Source of the DNA: Diospyros lotus
Taxonomy: Eukaryota; Streptophyta; Magnoliopsida; Ericales; Ebenaceae
DNA length: 64,000 nt
Direction: 5' to 3'
NCBI RefSeq assembly: GCF_014633365.1
Contig: NC_068343.1
Span: forward strand, 27,373,307-27,437,306
Shown here: one piece after another, positions 1 through 11,533 of the stretch
Layout of the letters: each line of letters opens with the position of its first letter
Position numbering within the stretch: position 1 is the stretch's first letter
Notes under the pieces: generated by a model
What the model was told of the DNA's origin: nothing
Seen by the model: the letters and a program-made list of their open reading frames with translations, nothing else
Database searches by the model: none
Made by a program: the position numbers and the translations under genes

Positions 1-1625
1 AATAACGAGTGGATGTTGTTTGTCGATAGGGCCTCAAATGCCAAAGGGAGCGGGGCAGGGGTAGTATTATTTTCCATGGAACAAGAGATCTTGAAGTACT
101 CACTCTACTTCACCTTCCCCAGTACAAACAACATAGCAGAATATGAGGCTTTGTTGGCCGGAATGAAGTTGGTAGAAAAATTGGAAGTAAAAAGCCTAAC
201 AGCCCACAACTTAGTTGGTAGTGCAACAGTTCCAAGGTACTTATGAAGTGAAGGAGTCGGCGTTGGCTCATTATCTGCAGAAGGTGAAAGAGCTCACCTA
301 TAGGTTTGGACATTTTGAACTAATTCAAATTAGTAGGTCCCTCAATCAGCATGCAGATGCATTGTCAAAATTAGCTTCTACTTGAGACACTCCCGAACGC
401 CTAATTCACATGGAAGTCCTCCAATTACCCAGCGTAGGAGAAGAAGACACTACAGTGCATTGCGTTATGGGGGCCGAAGATTGGAGAAGCCCAATACTAA
501 AGTACTTGCTCGGTCAAGAACTTCCAGAACCCCCCACAGAAGCAAGGAGATTAAAAACCAGCATGACTCATTTCACAGTAATTGGTCAGGAACTATACAA
601 AAGAGGATATTCCATACCGCTACTGAAATGTCTGGGCCTAGGGAAGCATAACAAGCCCTGGAGGAAGTGCATGAGGAAGACTGTGGTGAACACCTCGGGG
701 GAAGGGCACTGGTTGGGAAGATCTTGCGAGCTTGTTTGTTTTGGCTCACATTGAGGCATGATGCGGCCAGGAAAGTTCGAACCTATGACAAGTGCCATAA
801 ACACGCTCTTTTGACGACGAGGCCACCTGCCCCCATCCAACAGATATTCCAACCTCTACCGTTCGTGAAATGGGGGCTAGACATACTAGGCCCATTCCTA
901 GTGGCATCATCTCAAAGGAAATTCTTGTTTGTAGCTACGGATTATTTCACAAAGTGGGTGCATGGAAGCCGAACCTTTGGAAACCATAATTGAGAAGAAA
1001 GTAGAAGGTATGGTATGGAAGGATATCATTTGTTGTTTTAGCATGCCTTATATACTCAACACAGATCATGGAACACAGTTTGACTCGGATGCATTCAGAG
1101 CTTTTTATCACCAATGGGGGAATTAGTTTGAGGATGGCGTCCGTCGCATACCCACAGGCAAACAGATAAGTCGAAGTGAGTAACAAGAGCATACTGCATG
1201 GGCTGAAGACCCAGTTGGAAAAGGCGAAAGGCAGATGGGCCGACGAACTCCCCAACATCTTGTGGGCATATCGCACTACCAATCGAGTACCTACTAGGGA
1301 AATACCTTTCAGCTTGGTGTATAGGACGGATGCTCTTATCCCTATGGAAGTGGATCTTGGCTTACCTCAGGTCATGACCTTCATGAAGGAGAGAAATTCA
1401 GATCACCTAAGGGAGAATCTGGACCTGTTGGAAGAATTAAGAGAAAAAAGCGGCGGTATAGTTGACAGCTTATCAGAGGAGGATCTCTAGTTATTACAAT
1501 GAAAGGGTTCACCTTCGTAAACTTGAAGAAGGGGATTCGCTACTTAGAAAGACAATTGTCACTAATGCCTTCAGGGAAGAAGGGAAGCTCAGACAAAATT
1601 GGGAGGGGCCCTATAGAATATAAAG
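1..1625 (+). pseudogene. Decayed Ty3/gypsy RNase H-integrase fragment (Tat-like), element T
   Basis: Several overlapping reading frames on the plus strand together give the end of a retrotransposon polyprotein. Positions 13-246 read as an RNase H with the FVDRASNAKGSGAG start and the NIAEYEALLAGMKL helix. Positions about 667-993 hold the integrase zinc-finger remains and the start of the catalytic core (KWGLDILGPF, FVATDYFTKWV). Positions 1176-1490 continue the core (GRWADELPNILWAYRTT). The coding sense then jumps frame to an NWEGPYRI-like integrase tail near 1590-1620. The second, cellular-type RNase H beside the integrase is characteristic of the Tat lineage. Stops and frame jumps separate every block, so this is dead. 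It begins before the window and is cut at about 1679 by LTR H1. It is the oldest layer of the left nest. Confidence 0.85.
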
Positions 1626-1822
1626 GATGCTGGGGCCCAACACTTGCATACTGCAAACATTGCAAGAAGAGATGATGGGTGTAACACCCTGTTTTTTCAA
1701 GGCGTTAGATAACGTAAGATTTCAGGAATATATTTTTTTTTCTATCATAAACTTAACACATAAATTGTTTCTTAACAATCTCGTTACACTTTCTCAGTAT
1801 ATCAAACTTAATAATGAATAAA

Positions 1823-3345
1823 TGATGTGTGATTTATGCACAATTAATTTAGGCAAGTGTATTATAGCTAAATATGCATATAGTGATGAAAAGAGTGTCG
1901 ATCCCACGAGGACTAGTTAATTAATCCAATAAATAAAAAGAAAAAATAAATGAAAAACTAAATTCTTTATGAGAAAAATTAATTAATGAATGCACTAGGG
2001 TTTAGATTTCATTTAATCTGGGTTATGTAATTATTTATTCAATTCTGATTCAAAACCAAAAATACCCTTACAGTATTTTTTAATTATTTGCATATGATGG
2101 TGGATTTTCCTCAATTAATTAATAAATTTTCTCAAGTCATATTAATCCTTTATTAATTCAATTTCACTGTCAGATTTCTGAGCAGATATCAACGAAATAA
2201 ATAAGCATTAAGTTCTTTGGAAACCTCTAATCTCGGAAGGGGATTTGACTTACTAAACTTCCTCGATTCCCACACACGAGCTAATCATCTTTCGATTTCA
2301 TAGTCAAGTATGTAATTTATATTATCTATTGATCTGATTTATAACAATTCTTTAGTCAGTCATACATAAATCATTAAAAGGTGATCAATCTTTTAAAGCA
2401 TTAAATGCAACAATATAAATTGCTCATGCAAATAATAATTAGGTTTTGAATCAAACTAAACAAATAATCACATAATTTCAAAATTAAAATCCATCCAAAC
2501 CCTAGCTAAAATAAATTAGCTAGATATTATTAAAGTAATATTAACAACATAAATTGAAAGGGGAATAGGAACTTCCTGCCCAGATCTAAAATAGATCTGG
2601 GACACGATAGATTTGCTTCAATTGCTGCTCGTGGGCGTCCCGGTGCATGAGGATTCCCAGCCTTCTCCCTCTGCGTGTCACGTTCCCTTCTTGCTTTCCT
2701 TTCTGTGCACTGCGTTCCTTCAATTTACTGGCCTTCTCCCTTGCGCGCCATCTCCAGAAGCTCCCAATCTCCCTTCTTTTTTTCAACTTCACATATTATA
2801 TATATATATATATATATATGTGGCGTGGGCGCCCTAGCCAAGTCCAATTCACGCCACTATTAGCTTCTTATTTAATAATATAATATATATAAATGCACAT
2901 GGTGTGTCCTATTCTTCACGTTCACGCCATTTGTTATGTATATGTATAGTATATATAAATATTATAATTTAATATATAATATCATATATATTTAATTTTT
3001 TTTATAAATACTTAATTAATTATACCATAATTATATCATATATATAGATAAAGTAATATAATATATAATTAATTATTAATAAATAAATAAATAAATAAAT
3101 AAATAAATTTTCAATTACATTATAATAATAGTTTAATATAAAATTAACTTTATAAATTACTTTATAATATCTTTGTTTTTTTCTTTTTTTATACCCATCT
3201 CCTCGAATTAATATCTTTTGCTAGATTCCTATAAAACAAAATTAAAATAATGTAAAATCCATATAAACACACATTTATGTAAGAAAATTAACACAAGGTT
3301 AAGATGAAAATTAGATAAAAATATATATACAATTACGCCCTATCA
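1823..3345. mobile_element. Solo LTR N (1,523 bp) with 5-bp target-site duplication ATAAA
   Basis: The uninterrupted copy H2 shows exactly where this insertion begins and ends. The element starts TGATGTGTG and ends CCCTATCA, so it has the canonical TG...CA ends. It is flanked by ATAAA at 1818-1822 and again at 3346-3350. No PBS, PPT, internal repeat pair or coding region was found inside, which fits a solo LTR left by recombination between two LTRs. It is very AT-rich, with a (TA)n tract near 2797-2819. The sequence near 1895-1912 (GTCGATCCCACGAGG) resembles a motif of long Ty3/gypsy LTRs similar to M, which would make this copy minus-oriented. Small ORFs at 2586-2883 look spurious. Confidence 0.85.
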
Positions 3346-3514
3346 ATAAACTAAGACATGTAACTCATCATAAATGCGGAAGCTAGATCGAAACCTCATC
3401 AAAACGTAATACATAGGTACACATCTCTTAACCATAACAACGGAAACATGCTAAAGATCACCTATGTATAACAACTACATCTCGATAACCTCTTTTCCCT
3501 TGACACTTCTTTCA

Positions 3515-3571
3515 CCTGGAACATTTGAATATTCCGAGTACATAGTCCAAATTAGATGTTGAATCATTTAA
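3515..3571 (-). other. Paired stem-loop module in LTR H1
   Basis: Stem-loop 1 has arms TTAGATG (3552-3558) and CATTTAA (3565-3571), with one wobble-type mismatch. The second, weaker hairpin has GGAA (3518-3521) against TTCC (3532-3535). H2 has perfect arms at the same sites, so this copy appears to have decayed. Confidence 0.55.
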
Positions 3572-4730
3572 GTGAGAGTTTAAAAACATTTTCATGAATG
3601 TATGCAAGACATGAAATAAACCGACACATCCCGACAAGTCCCAGCCCAAGAGAATCCCACACAACACTTAACCCCTATAATAGAAAAAGAGCAATCTCTC
3701 TAGAGGCAACATAACCATATTGACACATTGGCATAACACCATCCTATCTTAAGAGGGTTAACATCAATGCATGAACTCGGGAATCACCCCATCATCATTA
3801 TGTTCCCACTTAGAAGCATTTAGGACCATGTCAACACAAACCCTGTGTAATACCCGAGAATTTCTAAATGACTCAAGAGTAAATTATCTTGGAGCAAAAA
3901 TGGAATTTGCAGATAAATTGAGGTTATATGATAGTTTCTTACCGTTATGAATGACCGAATTGATTGCAGGGAGTACCCTGGAGTCGAGATGTCTAAGGAA
4001 ATCAATATGGTATTGACAAGTATTTCAAGGCATGATTTATGGCCTCGAAAGAAATAAGACCAGAAATGATTTTTGGTATAGCTCAAATACGACTATGATT
4101 CAGGCTGAAAAACCAAATAATTGTAGGCGACTTCCAGGAAGTCAACGTAACCCTGAGGAGGTTCATAATTGGCATGTATAACAACCCTTTAGTGGTTTCA
4201 GGAAGTAACAAAAGGGTTTACGGCCAAAATGAAGATTCGAGCCTAAGTGTAATTTTTTAAAATTGCCAGAGGGAGGTCGAAAGGTTGCTTTTCGAAATCT
4301 TCAGGAATGAAATGGAAGGTTTAGGACTTGAGAGTTGTAATGGAACTAGTGGGAAGCTCAGGGGCTTGAAGGAAAGGACCAAAATACAAAATAAAAAAAT
4401 GTGAGGGTCAAAGTGCAATTTTAGAAAGTTGAGGAAGGAGCAAGCCTACCATGGATGACCAGCCACTTTCGGTCACTGAACAATGACTTCCTACCATGGG
4501 GAATTGAAGGAAAATGGTCGGGTAGGCTCTAGGGTCAGGCCTAGGTCGACATGGACCACGAGGACGGTCAGATTTTGAAGATTTCAGACCAAAATTTTGG
4601 CCAAATTTTGAAAGCAATGCAATCTTATTTTTTGGTTAGTTTTAAACGCGATTGGGTTGATCCAAGGGAGGTAAAATCCTCAGAGGGGTCGGTTTGGCAA
4701 GCCTTGAGCAATTAGAAGCTCAGAGTCGTC

Positions 4731-4738
4731 TATAAATA
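4731..4738 (+). promoter_or_regulatory. TATA box of LTR F
   Basis: TATAAATA lies about 886 bp into the LTR. TATAAATA boxes also occur in LTRs C, Q and M, which supports a real U3 promoter signal. Confidence 0.6.
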
Positions 4739-5988
4739 GAGATGACCTAATGCCTTCAAAAAGTAAACTCTCAGATCCGAGAGTTTGAGGAAAAATTGAG
4801 GGCAACAGATAAAGGGCTTTTGTTCCCCATGTCCAGAGGATCATTTCTAGAAAATTTGAGCAATTTTCACTGAGAGACGAGGGAGATATGAAGCTTCGAT
4901 GAAAAATTAGGCTTCACCGAAAAATGGGTTTGAGTAGTTAGAAAATAGCTCCGATTGAGGCATTTAAATCTATAATCCTATAGAGAATGAAAAGATGAAG
5001 GCATCGGTTCAAATGGGAGGCAAAACGGAGCTCAAACGAGGGAGAAATCATCGAAAAACCAGAATAGGATGTAGCTATCGGCGAGCTGAAGGAAGAAGAA
5101 GACCGGCACATGTGATACACGCGCCGATCAGCAGAGCGTGTGGAGGCGCATGGGCAGTCCTTTTGGCGGCATGTGTGGGCGCATGAGTGGTCAAAAAATT
5201 CTAGGAAAAAGTCTTAAATTCCTAGAAAATTGAGATCTAGAGGGTTGTGCAAAAAGTTTTGGTTTTGGCCTTTCCAGTTTTTTGGTTTCTGCAATGACTA
5301 GCCTTATTTTCATGCAAACGAAGCTTTGGGGTAAGTTCTGGAATTTTCTTTTGAAGTTCTTAGAATATTATGAATTTTTGTGAAAAAAGATTTGAAAAAA
5401 TAGTTAAGAAGGTATTTATTTGGAATATTTGGGAGGAAAATGGAGGAAAATATGAAGAAATTGAAGTATTGATATATTCCGTGAATAAATATGATTTATA
5501 GGATTGTTGTGCTCGAGATTAAGTTATTTGTGCAACTGTTGAGGGTTGGCATGAAAATTGAGGTTTCACACGTAAATTGAGGTGATGTGCATTTTTCGAG
5601 GTATTCAGAACTTCATGCTAAAGATGAGTGGTTTGTCCCAAGAACTTATATATGATATGATTGCTTATATTATGCATAATATTCATTAAATTTCTTATCA
5701 TTTTATCGTATTTGCTCATATACTATTGCATAGAAAGTCATGATTTTCACATGGCACGATATTATTGGCATATTGATACTCATGGATGGGATTGGGATGT
5801 CGTCCTGATAGTGTGGTTGTAATTCTTCGAGGGCAATTGAAGGAACAACATTAGGATTATATTGAAAGTAGGTCAGGATTCTGCCTAGGGTTCTGTGCCG
5901 GGCTGATGTGCCATGGAAGTTATATTAGGGCATATGATTGTTAATGTTGTTGCATCGTGCATTCATGTATCTGTTTCTAAACCCTCAC

Positions 5989-6041
5989 TAGAAGATTCAT
6001 CTTCTAATTGGGTTATGCCCCTGGAACATTCAAACGTTTTA
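5989..6041 (+). other. Paired stem-loop module in LTR F
   Basis: Stem-loop 1 is TAGAAGAT, loop TC, ATCTTCTA (5989-6006), a perfect 8-bp stem. Fifteen bases later comes GGAACATTCAAACGTTTT (6023-6040), whose outer pairs have weakened to G-T. Other LTRs have a different stem-1 sequence that is also self-complementary. Confidence 0.65.
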
Positions 6042-6495
6042 GTTGAGACTTGCAGGTTAGGCAAGAAAGTGGTTGAGATGTGATGACATGGGGTGACGTG
6101 TCTGATGGATTCAATATGTTGTTCCAGTATTTTATTTGTTCATGAAGATCCAGATACGTTTCGGTCTAGTTGAGAAATGGAAATGTATATTGAGGTATCA
6201 TTTGATTGTACCTGAGGTGTTTAGTTGTTATCTTAGGAAACGAGTCTCCATGTATTTAAGTATTCAAGATATGATGTTAAACTATGGTATGGATTCTTAT
6301 ATTGTGATTAAAGTGAATTGATTATGTACCATATCAGATTTCGATTATTGCTTCCGCATTTGTAATGATATGTTGGGGGTTTCTCTTTGAAATATGGTAC
6401 TTGAGGTTTAAGAAATATATTTTGGTAAGAGAATATGTATTTATATGTTGAGACCCATCATAGTGACACGCTCGAGAAAAGCGGGGTGTTATAGT

Positions 6496-6507
6496 TGGTA
6501 TCAAAGC
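6496..6507 (+). other. Primer-binding site of element F (tRNA-Met)
   Basis: TGGTATCAAAGC sits two bases after the LTR end. It differs by one base from TGGTATCAGAGC, the usual plant complement of the initiator tRNA-Met 3' end. Confidence 0.85.
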
Positions 6508-7164
6508 TTAACCCTATTTGGAGATTTAGGAAATAACAACTTGGAGACTTAAGAGGATCCGATATTGTAAGAACCAGTTAGCAGGAACCTTAAGTGGAGG
6601 CTTAGGGGAAAAGAGATTGATGGTTAGTAGAATGAAATCCCTACTAGAGATTTGAGAATTGTTGGTTGAAGTCTTAGATGTAACACCTCGCCTTACACGG
6701 GAGCGTTACTATAAGGAAATTCCCGGGAATCTTTTTTTTTTTCTTTAAAAGTCTGTCACACGCGGCGCCATGGATACAATCTTCACATACAGATGAAAAA
6801 CCCGTCACATACAATGGCCGACGCCCACGGTGATTCCAAGAACAATCTTCACATGCAGGTAAAAATCCCGAGAACCCCAGTCTTACTCGCTTAACTAACA
6901 AGATCAAAAGACTTAAGACTAAACGAGACATGATATAACACAGCGGAATAAATACATCAAAATGTTGTGGCCTACCACGAGTTTCATACAAAGCATTCCC
7001 GTACTGAAATATGTAATACAAGCTTTCAAGTGATACAGCGATGTCATACAACTGATTATACATATACCAAAATAATTACTAACATTTCCAAAATGGTACA
7101 ACGATTATCCATTAAACACCGCTGGCCCCACCGGCCATCTCCTCGATCTCGCAGCTGTCCCTGG

Positions 7165-7220
7165 CTAGAACGTTGAATGTTCTAGGGGCATAACCCAAGT
7201 TAGATGATAAAAACATCTAA
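7165..7220 (-). other. Paired stem-loop module in LTR C
   Basis: Stem-loop 2 is CTAGAAC, loop GTTGAAT, GTTCTAG (7165-7185), a perfect 7-bp stem. Stem-loop 1 is TTAGATG, loop ATAAAAA, CATCTAA (7200-7220), also perfect. The related LTR C2 has GG instead of AG in one arm of stem 2 and CC instead of CT in the other, a compensatory pair change. Confidence 0.7.
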
Positions 7221-7861
7221 GTGATGGCATGAGACAGTTTATACAATGCATGAACAACATATGAGCATGGCATATACAGAAAATGACAGCATGAAAATAT
7301 GTCTAACTTGAGAAATCTCCCTGACATACTCAACCTCCCGTGGAATAAAACCATTCCACACTCCGTTGGGGTTGACCTTGCAGCGACATACTTAATCCCT
7401 CGAGTGCCCTACCGTGTCACTCGTTTACCAAGATTAACCTTGTCCCATTCTCAAGAAGACCCCATCCCGTCCCATATGGACCCAACAACGACACAAAAAT
7501 CAACACCCCGATGTTATGAAAATACACGCCACGCACCGACTCGTTTTAAAAACAAAAATAGTTGATACAATGTATCATATGATAGATATGCATATGACGC
7601 CACAATGTACATAAGTGAAACACCTTTGCAAAACAACTCGGGGTTCAAGAGGGTATAACTGCTCACTATAACTGGTCCGATCACATGGATCCTAAGCTTG
7701 GGAGGGTAAAAGCTCTCACTAGAACCCTCCATACACACTTCAAATCATATTTAAGACAAGACAAAACTAGAGTCAAACTACTCACCTCAAATCGAAAAAG
7801 TTTGGATTTCGCCTCGAAAAACATGCCTCACCTCGAAATTCATGCAATCCTTCTTTCCAAC

Positions 7862-8672
7862 TGGTGCGAACCCAAAAGGATTTGATCCTATGAACCCACA
7901 ACCAATGCAAGATATACGCACCCCAAGAACGCTAAACACAGATTTGGATGATCCACACGAAACCCTTGGACACGAAAGAACAAGGACCCCGAATGTTGAA
8001 GACGCCACAAGGTTGATCAAGCCTTGATAAGTCGGTTAGTTCATAAAAGAACCCAAGAGAAGAGCACCTCTCAAATCTGGAATTCCAGAAAAGTAAATCA
8101 CTCATTCATTGATTGATTTTCAATTGTTGGGAGAGTACAATTTATAGAGAGAGTAAACACTTAGGAAAATACAAAAGACCATAATTACTAGCCTAGGAAA
8201 TATTCAAATCTGATTTCCCAAAAAATATTAAATCTCTAACTTAATTAGCCTAGAAACTCAAAGTATTAAAGATGCTTGAAAATATGAAAAGTCAGATTGG
8301 GTTTTCAAGATTAAATTTTCGTGCACCCATGTGGCTAAGATTTAAAACAACATGTGCAGCCCAAAATAATAAAGTACAAGCCCCAATGAGTCAGCCCAAG
8401 TGTCCATTATGGCCCAAGCTCTTCATTTAATAGTATTCTGGCTCAAAAGACTCTCAACAGCTCCCTCTTCAGCCCATATAATGTTGATGACGTCTTGCTT
8501 GCTTTTTAGGTCAGAATCTTGATAATTTTGATTGGCCCACATATCTAGAACCAGCCCATTCAAAGCTTCTTTAAGTCTTTTAGCTCTTGCCCTTGTAATT
8601 GGCCCTACTGGAACATGCAATGGGTCACTTGAATGATTTGAGTCAGCTTGTTCTTCGTGATGATTCTCATCA
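7862..8672 (-). repeat. 3' LTR of element G (811 bp)
   Basis: It matches 14077-14887 over its full length by eye. Positions 8426-8672 also encode the last 82 residues of the pol protein, and the stop codon is at 8423-8425. A TATA-like TATAAATT lies at 8139-8146 on the minus strand. Confidence 0.95.
8139..8146 (-). promoter_or_regulatory. TATA-like box in 3' LTR of G
   Basis: TATAAATT on the minus strand. The functional promoter would be the equivalent copy at 14354-14361 in the 5' LTR. Confidence 0.5.
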
Positions 8673-11533
8673 TTCCCTCTCTCCTCAAAAGGATTCGTCC
8701 TCGAATCTTCACCTGCATCAAATGGAGATAGATCAGAAACATTAAAGGTAGCACTGATATTATACTCACCAGGTAAATCTATCTTGTAGGCATTGTCATT
8801 GATCCTCTCAAGAACTTGGAATGGACCATCTCCTCTAGGAGCCAATTTAGACTTTCGTTGAGCTGGAAACCTTTCTTTGCGCATATGCACCCACACCCAA
8901 TCTCCAGGTTCAAAAATAACACGCCTTCTTCCTTTGTTGGCCTTGGATGCATATTGCTCATTTTTCTTCTCAATTTGCTGCTTGACACGTTCATGCATTT
9001 GCCTCACCATTTCAGCTTTCTTTTTTCCATCAAGACTTGCTTTCTCATTAACAGGCAATGGTAACAAATCCAAAGTAGTTAGTGGATTGAAACCATACAC
9101 TATTTCAAAAGGAGAATATTCTGTAGACGAATGAACACTCCTATTATATGCAAATTCAATGAATGGCAAGCAATCTTCCCAATTTTTCAAATTCTTTTGA
9201 ATAACGGTTCTGAGCAATTGAGTTAAAGTTCTATTAACAACTTCAGTTTGCCCATCAGTTTGTGGATGATAAGCAGTAGAAAACAACAATTTAGTACCTA
9301 TCTTTCCCCAAAAAACTTTCCAAAAGTAACTAAGAAACTTTGTATCCCTATCCGACACAATGCTTTTGGGAACTCCGTGAAGTCTCACAATTTCTTTAAA
9401 GAACAAATCAGCAACATGAGTGGCATCATCAGTTTTATGGCATGGAATGAAATGTGCCATCTTAGAAAACCTATCAACAACCACGAAAATGGAATCCATT
9501 CCCCTCCTTGACCTAGGTAGCCCCAAAACAAAGTCCATAGAAATGTCTACCCAAGGTTCATTTGGTACAGGCAAAGGAATATACAAACCATGTGGTAAGA
9601 CTTTGGATTTTGCCTTCCTACATGTTATGCACTTATCACAAATCCTTTTTACGTCTCGTTTCATTTTTGGCCAAAAGAAATGTTCATGCAACACACCTAA
9701 GGTCTTTTTTTCACCAAAATGTCCCATTAGACCTCCCCCACGAGCTTCCCTAACAAGCAATTCTCGTATAGAACATTGAGGCACACAAAGCTTATTTTCT
9801 TTAAACAAGTATCCCTCAACTCTATAAAACTTACCAATTGCATTTTTCTCACAAGCAAGAAACACATTAGCAAAATCAACATCATTTGCATACAACTCTT
9901 TGATATGTTCAAATCCAAGCAATCTTGCATCTAGAGAAGTAAGAAGAACATACCTTCTAGACAATGCATCTGCAACAACATTCTCCTTTCCTTGCTTGTA
10001 TTTGATGACATAGGGAAATGGTTCAATGAATTCCAACCATCGTGCATGTCTCTTGTTCAACTTTCCTTGACCCTTTATGTGCTTCAAAGATTGGTGATCA
10101 GTGTGAACGACAAATTGCTTAGGCCAAAGGTAGTGTTGCCAAGTCTCTAATGCTCTCTTAAGTGCATAGAGTTCCTTGTCATATGTGGGATAATTCAAAG
10201 CAGCGCCACTTAACTTCTCGCTAAAATAAGCAATAGGTCTTCCTTCCTGCATCAAAACAGCTCCTATACCAATTCCTGAGGCATCACATTCAATCTCAAA
10301 AGTTTTGTGAAAGTCAGGTAATGCCAACACAGTTGCAGAACACAACTTTTCTTTAAGAACATGAAATGCATGATCTTGTGCCTTTTCCCATTTAAATCCA
10401 ACAGATTTCTTAATGACCTCAGTGAGTGGTGCAGCAATTGTGCTAAAATCCTTTACAAAGCGTCTATAAAAACTAGCTAAGCCATGAAAGCTTCTCACCT
10501 CGGTGATGTTTGTAGGTGTTGGCCAGTCTTTTATAGCCCTTACCTTTTCTTCATCAACTTCTACCCCTTGTGTACTTACAACAAAACCAAGGAAAACAAT
10601 CTTTTCCATGCAAAAACAACACTTTTTCGAGTTAGCATACAATTTTTCCCTTCTCAACACATCAAGGACACAATGCAAATGACTCATATGCTTTTCAAGA
10701 TTTTTGCTGTATATCAAGATATCATCAAAATAAACCACAACAAATTTTCCAATGAATGCACGCAATACATGATTCATTAGTCTCATGAAAGTGCTTGGTG
10801 CATTTGTGAGTCCAAATGGCATGACTAACCACTCATAAAGCCCATGTTTTGTTTTGAATGCAGTTTTCCACTCATCCCCTTCCCTCATCCTAATTTGATG
10901 GTATCCAGATTTCAAGTCAATTTTAGAGAAAATACTAGATCCTTGCAATTCATCTAGCATATCATCTAGTCTAGGAATGGGATGGCGATACTTTACCGTG
11001 ATGTTATTCACAGCCCTACAATCAATGCACATTCTCCATGATCCATCTTTCTTAGGAACAAGAAGAACTGGAACAGCACAAGGACTCAAACTTTCTCTTA
11101 CATACCCCTTTTCCATAAGCTCTTGAACTTGCCTTTGAAGTTCTTTGGTTTCTTCAGGATTGCTTCTATAAGCTGGACGGTTGGGAATTGTTACTCTAGG
11201 AATGAAGTCAATTTGATGTTCAATTCCTCTAATGGGTGGTAAGCCAGGAGGAATATCTTCAGGGAATACATCTTCATATTCCTGTAACAAAGATTCAACA
11301 ACACTAGGAAGAGGTAAGTTAAGAGTGTTAGTGTTCAAACAAGTCTCTTTGTAGACAAGCACAAGCAAATGCTGTCTAGCAAGCAAGGCACTCCTCACTT
11401 CGCTCTTTTTTGCATAAAAACTCACTTTTCTCTCCTCTTTTTCTTTTTTCTTTGGAATTCCTTTTTTTGAGCTCTCAATTTTTCTCTCATTTCCACTTTC
11501 TTTTCTTTTTGAATTCTCTCCCTCATTTTTCAA
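8423..11533 (-). CDS. pol: Pol polyprotein of G: reverse transcriptase, RNase H, integrase
   Basis: The ORF is about 1,036 residues with no internal stop. A lysine-rich linker is followed by the [14 protein letters not shown] entry to RT, with the YFDD active site at residues 268-271. RNase H follows with acidic residues D417, E454, D479 and D522 (ADALSR). Integrase has a zinc finger (H605, a histidine near 616-618, C635, C638) and a D667-D728-E764 triad with spacing D60D35[12 protein letters not shown] motif lies at 977-986. No ATG opens the frame: the first codon of the span is TTG. The frame is -1 relative to gag-pro and they overlap at an A12 tract, so a frameshift or fused translation product is expected. 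The polypurine tract and the last 82 codons lie at and beyond the LTR border. All catalytic residues expected for activity are present. Confidence 0.95.
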   Translation of the reverse strand: MKNEGENSKRKESGNERKIESSKKGIPKKKEKEERKVSFYAKKSEVRSALLARQHLLVLVYKETCLNTNTLNLPLPSVVESLLQEYEDVFPEDIPPGLPPIRGIEHQIDFIPRVTIPNRPAYRSNPEETKELQRQVQELMEKGYVRESLSPCAVPVLLVPKKDGSWRMCIDCRAVNNITVKYRHPIPRLDDMLDELQGSSIFSKIDLKSGYHQIRMREGDEWKTAFKTKHGLYEWLVMPFGLTNAPSTFMRLMNHVLRAFIGKFVVVYFDDILIYSKNLEKHMSHLHCVLDVLRREKLYANSKKCCFCMEKIVFLGFVVSTQGVEVDEEKVRAIKDWPTPTNITEVRSFHGLASFYRRFVKDFSTIAAPLTEVIKKSVGFKWEKAQDHAFHVLKEKLCSATVLALPDFHKTFEIECDASGIGIGAVLMQEGRPIAYFSEKLSGAALNYPTYDKELYALKRALETWQHYLWPKQFVVHTDHQSLKHIKGQGKLNKRHARWLEFIEPFPYVIKYKQGKENVVADALSRRYVLLTSLDARLLGFEHIKELYANDVDFANVFLACEKNAIGKFYRVEGYLFKENKLCVPQCSIRELLVREARGGGLMGHFGEKKTLGVLHEHFFWPKMKRDVKRICDKCITCRKAKSKVLPHGLYIPLPVPNEPWVDISMDFVLGLPRSRRGMDSIFVVVDRFSKMAHFIPCHKTDDATHVADLFFKEIVRLHGVPKSIVSDRDTKFLSYFWKVFWGKIGTKLLFSTAYHPQTDGQTEVVNRTLTQLLRTVIQKNLKNWEDCLPFIEFAYNRSVHSSTEYSPFEIVYGFNPLTTLDLLPLPVNEKASLDGKKKAEMVRQMHERVKQQIEKKNEQYASKANKGRRRVIFEPGDWVWVHMRKERFPAQRKSKLAPRGDGPFQVLERINDNAYKIDLPGEYNISATFNVSDLSPFDAGEDSRTNPFEERGNDENHHEEQADSNHSSDPLHVPVGPITRARAKRLKEALNGLVLDMWANQNYQDSDLKSKQDVINIIWAEEGAVESLLSQNTIK
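8673..8686 (-). other. Polypurine tract of G, inside the pol ORF
   Basis: On the minus strand GAGGAGAGAGGGAA directly precedes the 3' LTR. It primes plus-strand DNA synthesis in this family. Here the same bases are read as codons (EERGN) of the pol protein. Confidence 0.85.

Larger units (their letters stand above)
1680..3845 (-). repeat. Partial chromovirus LTR H1, split by solo LTR N and cut by element F
   Basis: Positions 1680-1822 and 3346-3845 match, in order, the start of the longer LTR H2 at 50397-51115. The shared text runs continuously in H2 across the point where N sits here. The first bases are the TGTAACACCC end, so the LTR reads on the minus strand. Its upstream (right-hand) half is missing because element F begins at 3846 in mid-sequence. 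The piece contains the paired stem-loops described at 3515-3571. It lies in the Tat-like pol fragment. No coding potential was seen. Confidence 0.85.
3846..6493 (+). mobile_element. 5' LTR of chromovirus element F (2,648 bp)
   Basis: The LTR starts TGTAATACCCGAG and ends GGGGTGTTATA, where the expected final TACA has become TATA. A tRNA-Met primer-binding site follows two bases later. It was inserted into H1: the bases CCCTG at 3841-3845 continue into CCTCAAG-type sequence in copy H2 but stop here. A TATA box lies at 4731. Only the 5' LTR and a short interior survive. The 3' LTR was not found before the unrelated segment at about 17100. Similar LTR starts recur at 48010, 53561 and 63099. Confidence 0.85.

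Noticed and set aside
2797..2819. (TA)n microsatellites here and near 17930, 49806 and 56202
   Set aside because: Ordinary plant simple repeats with no sign of special function.
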